Source: Archivesica marissinica
Taxonomy: Eukaryota; Mollusca; Bivalvia; Venerida; Vesicomyidae
Assembly: GCA_014843695.1 (NCBI GenBank)
Contig: CM026387.1
Location: 70,314,795-70,378,794 of the forward strand
Length of the DNA: 64,000 nucleotides
Direction of reading: 5' to 3'
Shown: piece after piece, positions 28,401-39,915 of the stretch
Layout: every line of letters begins with the position of its first letter
How positions within the stretch are numbered: the stretch's first letter is position 1
Translations under genes and position numbers: made by a program
Notes under the pieces: model-generated
Told to the model about the DNA's origin: nothing
What the model saw: only the letters and a program-made list of their open reading frames with translations
Database searches by the model: none

Positions 28401-28683
28401 AATATTTATTATTATTATCTATGTTACACAATATCACATACTATCATTGTAATTATATAGTTATATACAAGGTAAATCTGAGCAGTAGCCGTTAATTGTC
28501 ATATCTAAAACGATACTTAACATCGGCAAATTCAATTGTGTAAATCCATACGAGCACTAACGCGCATCTAAAATAAAGTTTAAGAGATATGTTATCAACA
28601 TTGATCAGATCGAGGGGAACTAATTAACAATATATTACTTCTCAGAGTATATAAAGCATTAGCATATCATAAGAAAAGAACTA
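28401..28683. other. Non-coding, nothing recognised
   Basis: AT-rich. Confidence 0.5.
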
Positions 28684-28968
28684 CAGACGGATATGTAGTC
28701 CAGTGGTAACACGCTGGACTGGTAATCCAGGGATCGCAGGTTCGATCCCCCGTCTGACCCTAATAAAATTAACAGTCTTTCAGATGGGACGTTAAACCGA
28801 GGTCTCGTGTCGGTGCTTTACACCGTACACGTAAAAGAACCAGAGGAGATTCTGGAATTGGTCTGTATCATGCACTATCCTCCAAAATCTAAAATAACTA
28901 ATCTCTTCAGGAGGTGTCACTCATATGGGCAACCGGTAGCGACGATAAATAAACGTAAAACACACACT
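28684..28968 (+). mobile_element. SINE-A copy, full length
   Basis: Head with consensus A and B boxes through to the CACACAC tail; AAGAAAA occurs on both sides as a likely TSD. Confidence 0.9.
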
Positions 28969-29162
28969 AAGAAAATAAAATATCACACATTATTTACAAA
29001 GGCATGTCTCTGTAATATTAACACTGACACTTATTAAAGCAGCATTACATCGTATGAAATAAAATAACATTCAAAAATTCGATTGTTACGTATGGGTAGC
29101 AATGCTGCTACACATTCTAACATTATACTTTGTATGCGTGACCCAACTAGTAATGCTAGTCA

Positions 29163-29985
29163 ATGACTTGGTTACCTGTCTACCATAAGCATCAGGTAGA
29201 TCTCATCCTATTAGACTTCAGTAATCACGAGAAAGTACTACTAAAAATGCATGAATATGGAGGCAGAGGTCAAACATTAAGGTGGATTAAGAGTTTTCTA
29301 GATAATAGACTCCAGTCAGTTGTCCTTAATGGTATTAGTTCAGAGGCCATTCCGGTGTCCTCTGGAGTCCAACAGGGATCCGTACTTGGACCCCTGCTTT
29401 TCCTAGCCTACATAAACGACCTCCCACAAAACATCAGCTCCAAAGTCCGCATCTTTGCAGATGATACTGCAGTATATCTATCACTGACATCTGCAAATGA
29501 ATCGGTCACACTCCAAAATGATCTTAAGAGATTAGAAGAGTGGGAGTTGGAGTGGGACATGGAATTTAACCCCTCCAAATGTCAAGTTATCCACGTCACC
29601 AGAAGGAAACATCCTATTCCCAGCAAATATAAACTCCATGGAGTCCTACTTGAGTCGGTCACCTCAGCCAAATACCTTGGCGTGGATATCTCAAATAACC
29701 TGTCGTGGGACACCCACATAAAAAGGTCAACAAAGAAAGCAAACCAAACATTAGGATTTCTACGTAGAAACCTCCAGGTCAAATCTGAACCCCTTAAGAC
29801 CATGGCTTACCAGACACTAGTGAGACCCCAGCTTGAATATGGCTCCGAGATCTGGTCGCCCCATACCCAAACATTGATAGACCAAATTGAAGGTGTCCAG
29901 CGAAGAGCAGCCCGTTGGATAAAGGCTGACTTCTATCGTACCTCTAGTGTTACAGACATGCTACATTCCCTAAATCTACGCAGAC
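29163..29985 (+). pseudogene. CR1/Jockey-like LINE reverse transcriptase, truncated at both ends
   Basis: An open frame encodes the finger-to-thumb part of an RT. It reads GRGQTLRWIKSFLDNRLQSV, VSSGVQQGSVLGPLLFLAYI NDLP (motif B), VRIFADDTAVYLS (the catalytic F-A-D-D) and AKYLGVDISNNLSWDTHI. The C-terminal part is LRRNLQVKSEPLKTMAYQTL and LEYGSEIWSPHTQ. The N-terminal RT motifs are missing, and after MLHSLNLRRL the sequence switches to an (ATA)n repeat at 29986. The catalytic frame is surprisingly intact over 270 codons, so the insertion is fairly recent. It is the same LINE family as the 18338-18822 fragment. Confidence 0.85.
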
Positions 29986-30505
29986 TAATAATAATAATAA
30001 TATATTTATTGTTCCTCCAATATTGAAGATTTTAACATATATACATGCATGACAAATTAATGAACATACATAATTACATAAATGAAGATGTACAAGAATG
30101 TCATTTACAACATACATTTTTAACACATAATCGTATCCGACAACACTCGAGTGCAGTTTTATGCACTGACGATAATGAAACTATTTAGTGAGATATTAAT
30201 TTACACTATCTAAAACTACTGTCAAAAATAAACTCAAGAAAATGAAAGATTGCTTTTAGTATGTAAATTTTAGTAAGTAATATTTATGAAATTTAAATTG
30301 CACAAAGCCATTATACTTATGACTTGTTTGTATCAGAGATGAGGAGGAAATAATACCTATTTTAACCAAATCTAGGAAGCCAAAATTAGCCTCGACTTAA
30401 CGCTGTCTTCCATTCTAATCCTGTTTCTGTATTATGATTATGCGTGGTGTATGCATTGTTCAATATGTATTATATTGGGAAATAAAATATGTTTAAACTA
30501 AACTA
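29986..30505. mobile_element. LINE tail sequences
   Basis: Begins with (ATA)n. Ends with AAATAAAATATGTTTAAACT, shared with other LINE tails. No coding content. Confidence 0.45.
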
Positions 30506-31330
30506 ACACTATGCCATCGGCATAGAGTAAATGCATAATTCTATAATTTCGTTATCAGTCCTAACTCCAATATCACAATACCAAGAGACTTAATACACTA
30601 CATCATTTATATATAGATTAAACAACAACGGAGACAACATACAACCTTGTCTCAATCCGCAATGAACATCGAACCATTCTGTCTTGTAGAAATTAACTCT
30701 TATGCATGATGCAACATATCAATAAAGTGATTTGATGGCTTAACATTTTGCCAGAAGCACATCTATCGTGTAATTTTTCCCACAGTTTAGAATGATTAAT
30801 GAAACCGTATGCTTTACTAACGTCAATAAATGCCGTACAAGTAGAACTTTAAAGCTTCTTTCTTGTGTCAATTAAATTTACTAAGGAGGAAATATGGCCA
30901 GTAGTACTGCCCATCTTACGGAAACCATTTTGTTCATCTGCCAATATGTTATTATATTCTGCACTCGAGCTCAAGCTGTCACGTAGAATTGTACAATGTA
31001 TCGTATACATGCTACATGTCAGGGCGATACCCCTGCAAGATTGGGTCTATTGCGTCAGCTGTAAATGACCTGGAGCCTTTTTAACATCTAGTATGGAAAT
31101 ACTATCATTAAACGGTACTTATACACGTGGGCCTACGGCATCAGGTAAACGTTTTCGAGTACTTGGCATATATTATCTAGGTTAACTATGTTCTATGTTA
31201 GATAAAGAAGTAAACTCCTTCTTCCATTTATTTAAGATTTTATAAATATTTGAAGAACTGGATCCATCATTTAGCAAAATCTCCATTGGTATACACTCTG
31301 ATTTACAGCTACCTACACCAATTTTACCTA
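30506..31330 (-). pseudogene. Decayed LINE reverse transcriptase
   Basis: Minus-strand reading near 30855-30760 gives TAFIDVSKAYGFINHSKLWE K (motif A). Near 30690-30610, in another frame, it gives TEWFDVHCGLRQGCMLSPLL FNLYIND (motif B). Stops and frameshifts are frequent, so this is an old copy of a LINE type different from that at 29163. Confidence 0.65.
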
Positions 31331-31433
31331 AAGTGTAAACTTTCAAAATTTAGACTGGTCAACATTGCAATCATTTAAACGTTCATTTTGCATGGCGTAT
31401 CAATAAAATCCTTTTGATTTTCACTGTCAAAAT

Positions 31434-31688
31434 GTGTTTTTAAACTTTATTTATTTTACAACGATTGCGAAGCAAGTTTTAACAACTTATATTAATCACT
31501 CTCGTTGGCTCGGATGAATGCATATATGTGGTCATTCATGTGGGAGGAAACCGGAGTAGGCGCAGAAAAAGCACCTGTCCGATCTGGCGACCATCATACG
31601 ATCTCACATACTTCCCGGTCATAGGATCGACCCCGGGTCGCATTGGTGAGAAGCGAGTGCGCTAACCACTGCGCTAATCGGACAGCCT
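31434..31688 (-). mobile_element. SINE-F (different head, SINE-B tail)
   Basis: Element strand: CTGTCCGATTAGCGCAGTGG (A box), GTTAGCGCACTCGCTTCTCA, GGGTCGATCCTATGACC (B box). Its 3' end, AGTGATTAATATAAGTTG..TTGCTTCGCAATCG, is the SINE-B tail. Confidence 0.75.
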
Positions 31689-32009
31689 TGCTTGTACATA
31701 CTCAGATTAAAAATATCGGCCGGATTATACAACATGTGTGCGGTGGCATAACATGTTAATTGCTAAGGTAATAAAAGTAGGCAATGACGGCAGTGAAATA
31801 CGTTACTTATTTTTTATTGCGACCATGCTAACCTGCGTCGTTTGGTTTTGTTTTGGTTTTTTTTGTTTGGTTGGTGTTGAGATTCGTCATTTTATGTATT
31901 GTAGGACAATGCCACAATCAGAGCCCAGTCCAAAGACTTCTAGTTGTTTTCTGATCACATTGTAAAACACCGACACGAGTTCTCTCCGAAACACTATGAT
32001 ATTAGTCAT
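31689..32009. other. Non-coding, nothing recognised
   Basis: A T-rich run near 31850; no gene. Confidence 0.5.
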
Positions 32010-32457
32010 TTAAAGCGACACTACATTTATTTTAGTGAAAACGCAAATTTCTACAGAATGTATTGTCCTATTATATGGTATACGTTTTTCGACTACAACG
32101 ACTGAGTCTTTCAACTAACAAGCAAACGTCGTATACGCGGTTTGTTGACATAGCAAAATAATGTAAAGAGGGTCGACATCCATGCGTAATACAACTCGTG
32201 TATCTTGAATAACACGATTTATGGTACATATTTACCGTTATATCCGACATGTGTGCCTATGCATATGTATTTGTAGACTAGTCTTAGTTAAATTATCTTT
32301 AAACGACATTATCTCGCGTTTAGTATCGACTCCGATGACACACAAAACAAAAATACCTTTTATTGATTCAATGTTAGTGTTCTAATGTATTAGTAGCAAC
32401 GCATTTATACGTGAACAATGTATTTTATTTGCTTTTTGCGATGTAATGTCGCTTTAA
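32010..32457. mobile_element. MITE family U, copy 1
   Basis: 448 bp with ends TTAAAGCGACACTACAT / ATGTAATGTCGCTTTAA. Internal sequence is shared with 40812-41758 (e.g. GTCGTATACGCGGTTTGTT). TTAA at both ends could be the target site. Confidence 0.8.
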
Positions 32458-32461
32458 TGAT

Positions 32462-32532
32462 GGTGCAGCTTGGGGATCGAACCTGCGAGCCCTGCATTAC
32501 GAGACCAGCGTGTTACTACTGAACTATTTATC
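32462..32532 (-). mobile_element. SINE-A-type head fragment
   Basis: GGGGATCGAACCTGCGAGCC and CCAGCGTGTTACTACTGAAC correspond to a diverged B box and A box on the minus strand. Confidence 0.6.
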
Positions 32533-33403
32533 CACGATGAATTTACTTACTTGTTCGATGTAAGTTCGAACACTTTTCCAACTATTCCTCCTTGGCGCAG
32601 CCGGTCGTGTCGGAATTGGAGGTCCTATGTAACGTGGTCCAAAATACTCGGTGTCAATACATGTACTTGTAAGTTCTCTGCGTTACAACGTATAACTGAG
32701 AACGAATGTCTTAACACGGCCTGTGAACACAAAATACACGGCGGATTAGTCGAGTATTTCGTGCAGAAATATGTTCATACAGGTATTTATAGGGTGATTT
32801 TGTGTGGTAATCACTTCTACGCTAGGATATTGCGAGGGCTATTCGATATTTAATATTCAAATTCACATTTTTATACTGAAATTCCGGATAATAGTTTGCT
32901 TATATGACATAAACATTTTCAATACCAGTTCTTGACATGTCAGATCATAGATGAATATTCACAATATATGTATTATATACATTTTATGTTTTTGAGTAAG
33001 TAGGGACATACAGGGTACCATAAGATGAAAATATCCCGTCATCTTATATCCAGAGAAACAGTTTAAAGCATTGCTACGGGTACACGTTTCCTAGTGGGTT
33101 TTTCGTGTGCGGCTTTGCTGTTTTCATGATGGATATGTAATGGTTATTTAGCGTACATATGTCACATTATGTGTGAAACAGAATTATAAGGTGTACATGT
33201 ATGTAAATGCTGTATTGGTCCCATCCTCGCAATAAATGCTGTACCTAGCCCCGGCAACAGTTGTTGTGTTGTATTTTGTGAGTGGTGGGGTTAAGACATA
33301 TTTTATCATTGTCCATTTCACAGAATAATCGTGATCGTATATAATACATGTCATTCAGGATGAAACAATTGAAAACACACTGGCTATAAATTCACTTGAT
33401 TTA
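32533..33403. other. Non-coding, nothing recognised
   Basis: About 870 bp; one 127-codon chance frame with no recognisable content. Confidence 0.45.
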
Positions 33404-33640
33404 GTTTATACAAATTTATTTTAGCTCGATTGCGAAACAAGTTCTTATAACTTATATTAATCACTCTCGAGACCTAATTCCTGATGGAATCCATCGCCAC
33501 GATGGAGAGAGAAGAGGCAATGTGGAATTTAATTGACTTGCCTAAGTGCACAATCGTAACGGCTCCAGCGGGGCTTGAACTCCAGACCTTTCGCACCTGA
33601 AGCGAACGCGCATCCACTGCGCTATCACGACTTCCACTTT
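33404..33640 (-). mobile_element. SINE-B copy 3
   Basis: Full-length minus copy. TTCACTTGATTTA occurs at both borders (about 33391 and 33639) as its TSD. Confidence 0.85.
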
Positions 33641-33652
33641 CACTTGATTTAC

Positions 33653-33952
33653 ATTCATCCATGTATTTATTTGTTATATTCGAGAGTTATGACTGTTATA
33701 TAAACGGCACATTCTGTTGCTATAGAAAATGGCGATCATTCAATGATTTAGCTCAATCGACACATTGCTTAGATAGTTTTAAAAAGGCTTTCCTTGTAAA
33801 TTATGTTGATATATTCAACATAGTGATGTCCGAAATATTGATTAAAATCGAAATTCGTACAATGGCCGGGGGTGGGGGGTGCATATGCATATCAATACAA
33901 TCGGTGGTAGCCTGTGATTATACCAAAGAAACTATGAGTCGAATAAACTGCG
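33653..33952. other. Non-coding, nothing recognised
   Basis: No supported feature. Confidence 0.5.
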
Positions 33953-34252
33953 TGTGCGTTTTACGTTTATTTATCGTCGCTACCGGTTGCCCATATGAGC
34001 GACGCCTCCTGAAGAGATTAGTAAGTTTAGATTTTGGAGGGTAGTGCAATGATACAGACAGAGACCCATTCCAGAGTCTCCTCTGGTTCTTTTACGTGCA
34101 CGGTGTAAAGCACCGACACGAGACCTCGGTTTAACGTCCCATCTGAAAGTGAAAGACTGTTAATTTTATTAGGGTCAGACGGGGGACCGAACTTGCGATC
34201 CCTGCGTTACCAGTCCAGCGTACGTGTTGCCACAGGACTACAGATCCGTCTG
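33953..34252 (-). mobile_element. SINE-A copy, full length
   Basis: Minus-strand copy with A box, B box, body and TTTACGTTTATTTATCG tail. Confidence 0.88.
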
Positions 34253-34323
34253 CGTATTGATCAACACCATTTAAATACAACGAGTACATGGATTGTGTAC
34301 AATGCAAATCAGCACAGATCAAT

Positions 34324-36093
34324 TTTATTTACGCTGCTGACAACTCACGTTGTTTATTTACGCTGCGGACAAATCACGTTGTTTATTTCGCTGTGGACAA
34401 CTCATGTTGTTTATTTACGCTGCGGACACCTGGTGTTGTTTATTTACGCTGCGGACACCCGGTGTTGTTTATTTACGCTGCGGACAACTCACGTTGTTTA
34501 TTTACGCTGCGGACAACTCACGTTGTTTATTTACGCTGCGGACACCTGGTGTTGTTTATTTACACTGCGGACAACTGGTGTTGTTTATTTACGCTGCGGA
34601 CATCTGATGTTGCTTATTTACGCTGCGGACAACTCATGTTGTTTATTTACGCTGCGGACAACTGACGTTGTTTATTTACGCTGTGGACAACTCATGTTGT
34701 TTATTTACGCTGCGGATAACTCACGTTGTTTATTTACGCTGCGGACAACTCACGTTGTTTATTTACGCTGCCGACAACTCACGTTGTTTATTTACACTGC
34801 GGACAACTGGTGTTGTTTATTTACGCTGCGCACAACTCACGTTGTTTATTTACGCTGCGGACAACTGACGTTGTTTATTTACGCTGCGGACAACTGACGT
34901 TGTTTATTTACGCTGCGGACAACTGACGTTGTTTATTTACGCTGCGGATAACTCACAATGTTTATTTACGATGCGGACAACTCACGTTGTTTATTTACGC
35001 TGCGGACAACTGACGTTGTTTATTTACGCTGCGGACAACTGACGTTGTTTATTTACGCTGCGGACAACTGACGTTGTTTAGTTACGCTGCGGACAACTGA
35101 CGTTGTTTATTTACGCTGAAGATAACTCACAATGTTTATTTACGCTGTCTCACGTTGTTTATTTACGCTGAGGACAACTCACGGTGTTTATTTACGCTGC
35201 GAAAAACACACGTTGTTTATTTACGCTGCGAAAAACACACGTTGTTTATTTACGCTGCGGACAACTGACGTTGTTTATTTACGCTGCGGACACCTGGTGT
35301 TGTTTATTTACGTTGCGGACAACTGACGTTGTTTATTTACGCTGCGGATAACTCACGTTGTTTATTTACGCTGCGGACACCTGGTGTTGTTTATTTACGC
35401 TGCGAAAAACACACGTTGTTTATTTATGCTGCGGATAACTCACGTTGTTTATTTACGCTGCGGATTACTCACGTTGTTTATTTACGCTGCGGACAACTGA
35501 CGTTGTTTATTTACGCTGTGGACAACTCATGTTGTTTATTTACGCTGCGGACAACTGACGTTGTTTATTTACGCTGCGGACAACTGATGTTGTTTATTTA
35601 CGCTGCGGACAACTCATGTTGTTTATTTACGCTGAGGACAACTGATGATGCTTATTTACGCTGCGGACAACTCATGTTGTTTATTTACGCTGTGGACAAC
35701 TCATGTTGTTTATTTACGCTGCGGATAACTCACGTTGTTTATTTACGCTGCGGACAACTCACGTTGTTTATTTACGCTGCGGACAACTCACGTTGTTTAT
35801 TTACGCTGCGGACAACTCACGTTGTTTATTTACGCTGCGGATAACTCACGTTGTTTATTTACGCTGCGGACAACTCACGTTGTTTATTTACGCTGCGGAC
35901 ACCTGGTGTTGTTTATTTACACTGCGGACAACTCACGTTGTTTATTTACGCTGCGGATAACTCACGTTGTTTATTTACGCTGTGGACACCTGGTGTTGTT
36001 TATTTACGCTGCGAAAAACACACGTTGTTTATTTACGCTGCGGACAACTCACATTGTTTATTTACGCTGCGAACAATTCACGTTGTTTATTTA
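34324..36093. repeat. 29-bp minisatellite, about 61 units
   Basis: Unit TTTATTTACGCTGCGGACAA + CTCACGTTG. Recurrent variants replace the second half with CACCTGGTGTTG, CAACTGACGTTG, TAACTCACGTTG or GAAAAACACACGTTG. Because 29 is not a multiple of 3 and the unit lacks stops in its forward frames, overlapping long open frames arise on the plus strand. They are not genes. One shortened unit is at about 35148. Confidence 0.95.
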
Positions 36094-36257
36094 TCATTTC
36101 ACAATAATATAATGTATATAAACATCGTATATTATGTTTATTTAATTGTTGCGTTACGTTCTATAGTAATCTCTATTGATTCGACATTTCTAGTTGACGC
36201 ACGTTGGATGCTATATTTTGCGGAAGAAACTTGAATATATTGATTGGAATAATTTGT

Positions 36258-36503
36258 TTAACTCTTTCAGCGCCGAATAAATTCAGAGCATGTGCAAACA
36301 ACATAGATCCAGATCAGCCGCGGCGTAACGCCGCGTCTGATCAGGATATATGTTGTTTGCTATTCGGACAGGTGCTTCAGCTCCACTGTCTGAAAAGCAA
36401 TCAGCATATAGCCTGATCAGACGGCATGTTCTGTTCTGTCCGATCGGGTTCTCTACTTTTTTACAAAGTCGCTTTTATGCGACATTGGCGGTAAAAGAGT
36501 TAA
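36258..36503. mobile_element. piggyBac-like MITE P1, copy 3
   Basis: TTAA-bounded, with the same inverted ends and central hairpin as the copies at 6849 and 23272. Confidence 0.85.
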
Positions 36504-36515
36504 CGAAAAACTACT

Positions 36516-36900
36516 CCGTCTATCAGGGCCAGGCGATTCAGGTCGTTGATTTCAAGTCAACTCACTAGAAGAAATGAATTATATAAGACTCTGTCTGTCA
36601 TTCTAATAATTGTTCTGTATTTTGAAATGTGTAATGTATGCATTGTTCAAACTGTATACGATTTGGAAATAAAATATGTTTAAATTAAGTCACGTGACCC
36701 TCACCGCTGTATGTTCGAATCGCAGTTGGGGTGTCGAATTATTTAATTTGAAGAAGCTATCCAGCTGTCTTGCGGAAGTCGGTGGTTCTACTCGGGTATG
36801 CGTCCGTGTTTGAAATACCGGGTCTTCCTCCAACAATAATAGCCAGAAAGGCGCCATATTCCCTAAGCCGTTGGTGCGAAAACAAACAAACAAAACTGGC
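36516..36900 (+). mobile_element. SINE-D copy, split by a LINE tail
   Basis: Head GGTCGTTGATTTCAAGTCA, then a LINE 3' end (36557-36688, ending AATAAAATATGTTTAAAT), then AAGTCACGTGACCCTCACCG, GTATGTTCGAATCGCAG (B box) and the body ...GAAGCTATCCAGCTG. AAGTCA is repeated at both borders of the LINE tail. Confidence 0.65.
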
Positions 36901-37115
36901 GTCCTACTCGTGCTCAGAAATACGAGATTGCACGGTATGCGAGTGCAAACACTAGTAATAAAACATCTTAAAAGTAATATACGGGCAGTATTTTCTTACT
37001 ATTATGATTAGGTACCAGGAATCTGTATTACGAAGATAGCCTAATGAAAGAAAGACATTCCAAGTCATACTAAGATTATATATATATATATCAAACACAT
37101 GTATTATGTCTTAGA

Positions 37116-37402
37116 CAGACATATCTGTAATCCAGTGGTAACACACTGGACTGGTAATCCAGGGTTCGATCCCCCGTCTGACTATATTAAAATTAACAGT
37201 CTTTCAGATGGGACTTTAAATCGAGATATCGTGTTGGTGCTTTACACCGTGCACGTAAAAGAACAATAGGAGATTCTGGAATGGATCTCTGTCTGTATCA
37301 TTGCACTATCCTCCACAAATCTAAAATGACTAATTTCTTCAGGAGGCGTCGCTCATGCGTATTGGCAATCGGCAGCGACGTTAAATAAACGTAAAACACA
37401 TT
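37116..37402 (+). mobile_element. SINE-A copy, full length
   Basis: Flanked by a perfect 14-bp TSD TATTATGTCTTAGA (37102-37115, 37403-37416). The head has a small deletion before the B box. Confidence 0.9.
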
Positions 37403-37416
37403 TATTATGTCTTAGA

Positions 37417-37537
37417 TCGGGACTTTTTGAAGTGATAACAACATTTCTAGAAATAATCACACTCATTTTATTAACAAAAATATTACTCTGTTTCTATCAT
37501 TTGAAGTATTTTTTATAAGAGTTAGCGATGTAGAACA
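37417..37537. other. Non-coding spacer
   Basis: Nothing recognised. Confidence 0.4.
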
Positions 37538-37900
37538 ATAAATGGCGCCTCCATGACAGAGTGGTTAACCCATAACGTGTCAATCACGACTAAAGTCGCT
37601 TTTGCCAATAGCATCCGTCTGATCAGACTCTATGCTGTTTGCTATTCGGATAGTAGAGCTATATCTCTTAGCAAACAACATAGATCTTGATCAGACGCGG
37701 TTGATCTGGATATATGTTGTCTGCACATTCCGTTCAATTATTCAGCAGGTTAAGGTCGTTGACTTCAAAAGACTTGCCCCTCAGCGCTGTATGTTCGACT
37801 CCCATTGGGGGTGTCGAATTCTTTCATGAGAGGAAGTTATCCAGCTGGCTTGCGGAAGGTCGAACATCAACTCATCTAGAACCAATTTGCAAATTTATCC
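37538..37900 (+). mobile_element. SINE-D copy split at its A box by a TTAA element
   Basis: Head GGCGCCTCCATGACAGAGTG G, then a 189-bp TTAA-bounded insert (37565-37753), then TTAAGGTCGTTGACTTCAAA, GTATGTTCGACTCCCATT (B box) and the body GAAGTTATCCAGCTGGCTTG. The insert carries P1-like internal words (TTTGCTATTCGGATAG, AGCAAACAACATAGATC). Confidence 0.7.
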
Positions 37901-37937
37901 TTGTGTTGACTTTGGAAAATCAAAATTTAACTTATAT

Positions 37938-38200
37938 GGTTTTGAGTCCACCTCCGTGGTTAAGGTCGCTGACTTGTATACCACTGTAACCTATCATCAC
38001 TGATTGTCACGGGTTCGAGCCCCGCTCAGGCCGTGTCTCATTTATATGAAATAGTAGGCAGTTTCTTACGGAGGTTGGTACACCCAAGTACTGGTTAACC
38101 GCTGGAGCCTGCCCAGGAAAGGTGTTGTTAAGTAAACTGCCCGCCGGCGATACAGCCCGAAATGGTGCTGATGCAGGCATAAAACCCGAAATATAACATA
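37938..38200 (+). mobile_element. SINE-E copy
   Basis: Head CACCTCCGTGGTTAAGGTCG CTGACTTG, B box CACGGGTTCGAGCCCCG. The body has GGAGCCTGCCCAGGAAAGGT and AAACTGCCCGCC, and it ends AGGCATAAAACCCGAAATAT. Confidence 0.75.
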
Positions 38201-38330
38201 ACATATATATGGTTTTGAAAATAAACGTGGACAAAGTGAGACAATTTACAAATATTAAATCGCAATAAAAAATCTTCACAATCTTAATATGATTAAATTA
38301 TGGTTTTCGCTGGAGAATCGCCATATCGCC

Positions 38331-38640
38331 TGTGTGTGTTTTACGTTTATGCATCGTCAGTACCGGTTACACATACTTAGCGTACAACCATGTGAGCAAA
38401 ACCGACTCAATGAAATCAAAGAAACAAAGAATGGTCCAGCAGGACGAAAGTTGAAATGTTCCCCATCCTGTATCATGGCCAGTTGGAGTTCGAGACAAAG
38501 TATCCATCGGTATGCACTGGGGTGTACTAAGCCTAGTCTCCCTGGCGGTCACAGTCGCTGTCTCGTTTCTGACGCCATGACCACTCGGGTGGAATATCCT
38601 AGTCCCATTCTAGTGCATATCAAGGATACGCTTAATCTCT
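38331..38640 (-). mobile_element. Unclassified element ending in a SINE-A-like tail
   Basis: At 38331-38375 the minus strand ends in the SINE-A tail (GTAACCGGTACTGACGATGC ATAAACGTAAAAC), but the preceding 250 bp are unrelated to SINE-A. It could be the 5'-truncated LINE whose 3' end the SINEs copied. No RT motif is present. Confidence 0.4.
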
Positions 38641-38658
38641 AAACAGTTCGTATCAATC

Positions 38659-38664
38659 TTTATT
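38659..38664 (-). terminator. AATAAA polyadenylation signal of the GPCR gene
   Basis: Minus-strand AATAAA 44-49 bases past the GPCR stop codon. Confidence 0.5.
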
Positions 38665-38707
38665 TACTAGAGGCATGTACATGCTATACACACATGTATT
38701 AAATTCT

Positions 38708-39717
38708 TCAGAGCCAAATGATGTCATCCCTAGTACGTCTGTCCGGAAAACACCTCTTCACGGATAGTGATCGTTTACAGAGTTTACGTAGTTCGAATCG
38801 AAACCGTTTCTCTGACAGAACATATATGAAAAAGTTGGTAGCATAATTTAGGAGCGCAATTGTACTACATATGTCTAAGTACGGCATAAGTGTGATGTAC
38901 ATGTACCCAGCGGTCTCCTTGTCCTTGGATTTGATAGCGATGTCTAGAACTAGGGTAAGCATGAACAAAGGTAACAATGTGACTATATAGCTGAATGTAA
39001 CTGTTAATAACATACATGTACACCGCTTCTTCCTTTCCACAGCGCGGTTGTATCTAGTCGGATGGTTGTTCTGACAGACATCTTGTCTTACTTTGAAAAT
39101 CTGGTACAAAACCATACTATTACAGACTAGAATGAAGACTACAGGGAAACAGAAAACCAGTGCCCATTGATAGTACACATTCAAACTGGTATAAATGCTT
39201 AGGTAATTATTTCCTGCAAGACAATCGTGGAAACCGTAGAGAACGTGATCTACCATGACAAAGTGATACAATTGGCTAATACAAATAAGTATGAACATAA
39301 CCCCTATGGCGATATCCGCTCCCGATTGCTGGCGGATGGCGACCTTTTTAAATGGAAAGCAGACTGCCAGTAATCTCTCTATGGCCATCAGCACGACCAA
39401 CCAGGAACTGACAACAGTAATCACGTGAGTGACATATTTATAGAATTTACAACTGATAGCACTGAAGTCCTCAAATAGTCCCGGTTCTCCGAGGCCGGAA
39501 ATGAAGTATTTATTCACACTCTCTACCTGTCTTGTAACTAATGTTAGCGTATCGAACACTGCCAGCACACACAAATAGTGCGCGTAGGATTTATGACGTA
39601 GCGTATTCGATTTCATAACAACAAATGACAAGGTATTGCCGATGATGCCGATGAGGACTATGATCGGCGTAGACACACACTCTGTCCAGAAACCGAACGG
39701 CGCTATGCTTGGTACAT
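38708..39717 (-). CDS. Rhodopsin-like (class A) peptide-type GPCR, main exon
   Basis: About 336 codons of seven-helix receptor. TM1 ends IGIIGNTLSFVVMKS with the conserved Asn; TM2 follows HYLCVLAVFDTLTL. The TM3 boundary reads AIERLLAVCFPFK (E-R-L in place of DRY), and two extracellular Cys can bridge (SCKFYK and DCLAGN). A basic third loop (ERKKRCT) precedes TM6, and TM7 has NYATNFFIYVLSEKRFRFE instead of the usual NPxxY. The layout fits the FMRFamide/peptide-receptor-like group common in molluscs; the ligand is unknown. The frame has no ATG upstream of TM1. Instead ATCTATATTTCAG|ATGTACC gives a strong splice acceptor at 39718, so at least one 5' exon is missing from this annotation. Single stop and nearby AATAAA; it looks functional. 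Confidence 0.88.
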
Positions 39718-39915
39718 CTGAAATATAGATTATGGACACTATACGTAGTCATAGAAACAGTCTAGTAACGGACTTTAGTATTTGAATTATTTACTGATTA
39801 TTTATTTATTGTCATGGTAGTTCCGCAAATAATATTTAGTCTTCATAAACTGTCGCCACTTCCTAGTCCCATTTCGCAGATATTGGACGCCTTCAAGGAT
39901 GGGCTACCAGGCCTC
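39718..39915. other. Probable intron end upstream of the GPCR exon
   Basis: No exon recognised; polypyrimidine and CAG precede the GPCR exon on the minus strand. Confidence 0.4.

Noticed and set aside
28684..28760. SINE-A head as a functional tRNA-Thr-like gene
   Set aside because: The A box, anticodon arm and B box are good, but the sequence always continues into the SINE body, and acceptor-stem pairing is poor.
30865..31068. 67-codon plus-strand open frame
   Set aside because: Antisense to the decayed LINE RT; no independent support.
34193..36112. Long overlapping open frames with Leu/Phe/Cys-rich 29-residue repeats (up to 234 codons)
   Set aside because: They are translations of the 29-bp minisatellite, open in every forward frame, with no start context or conservation signal.
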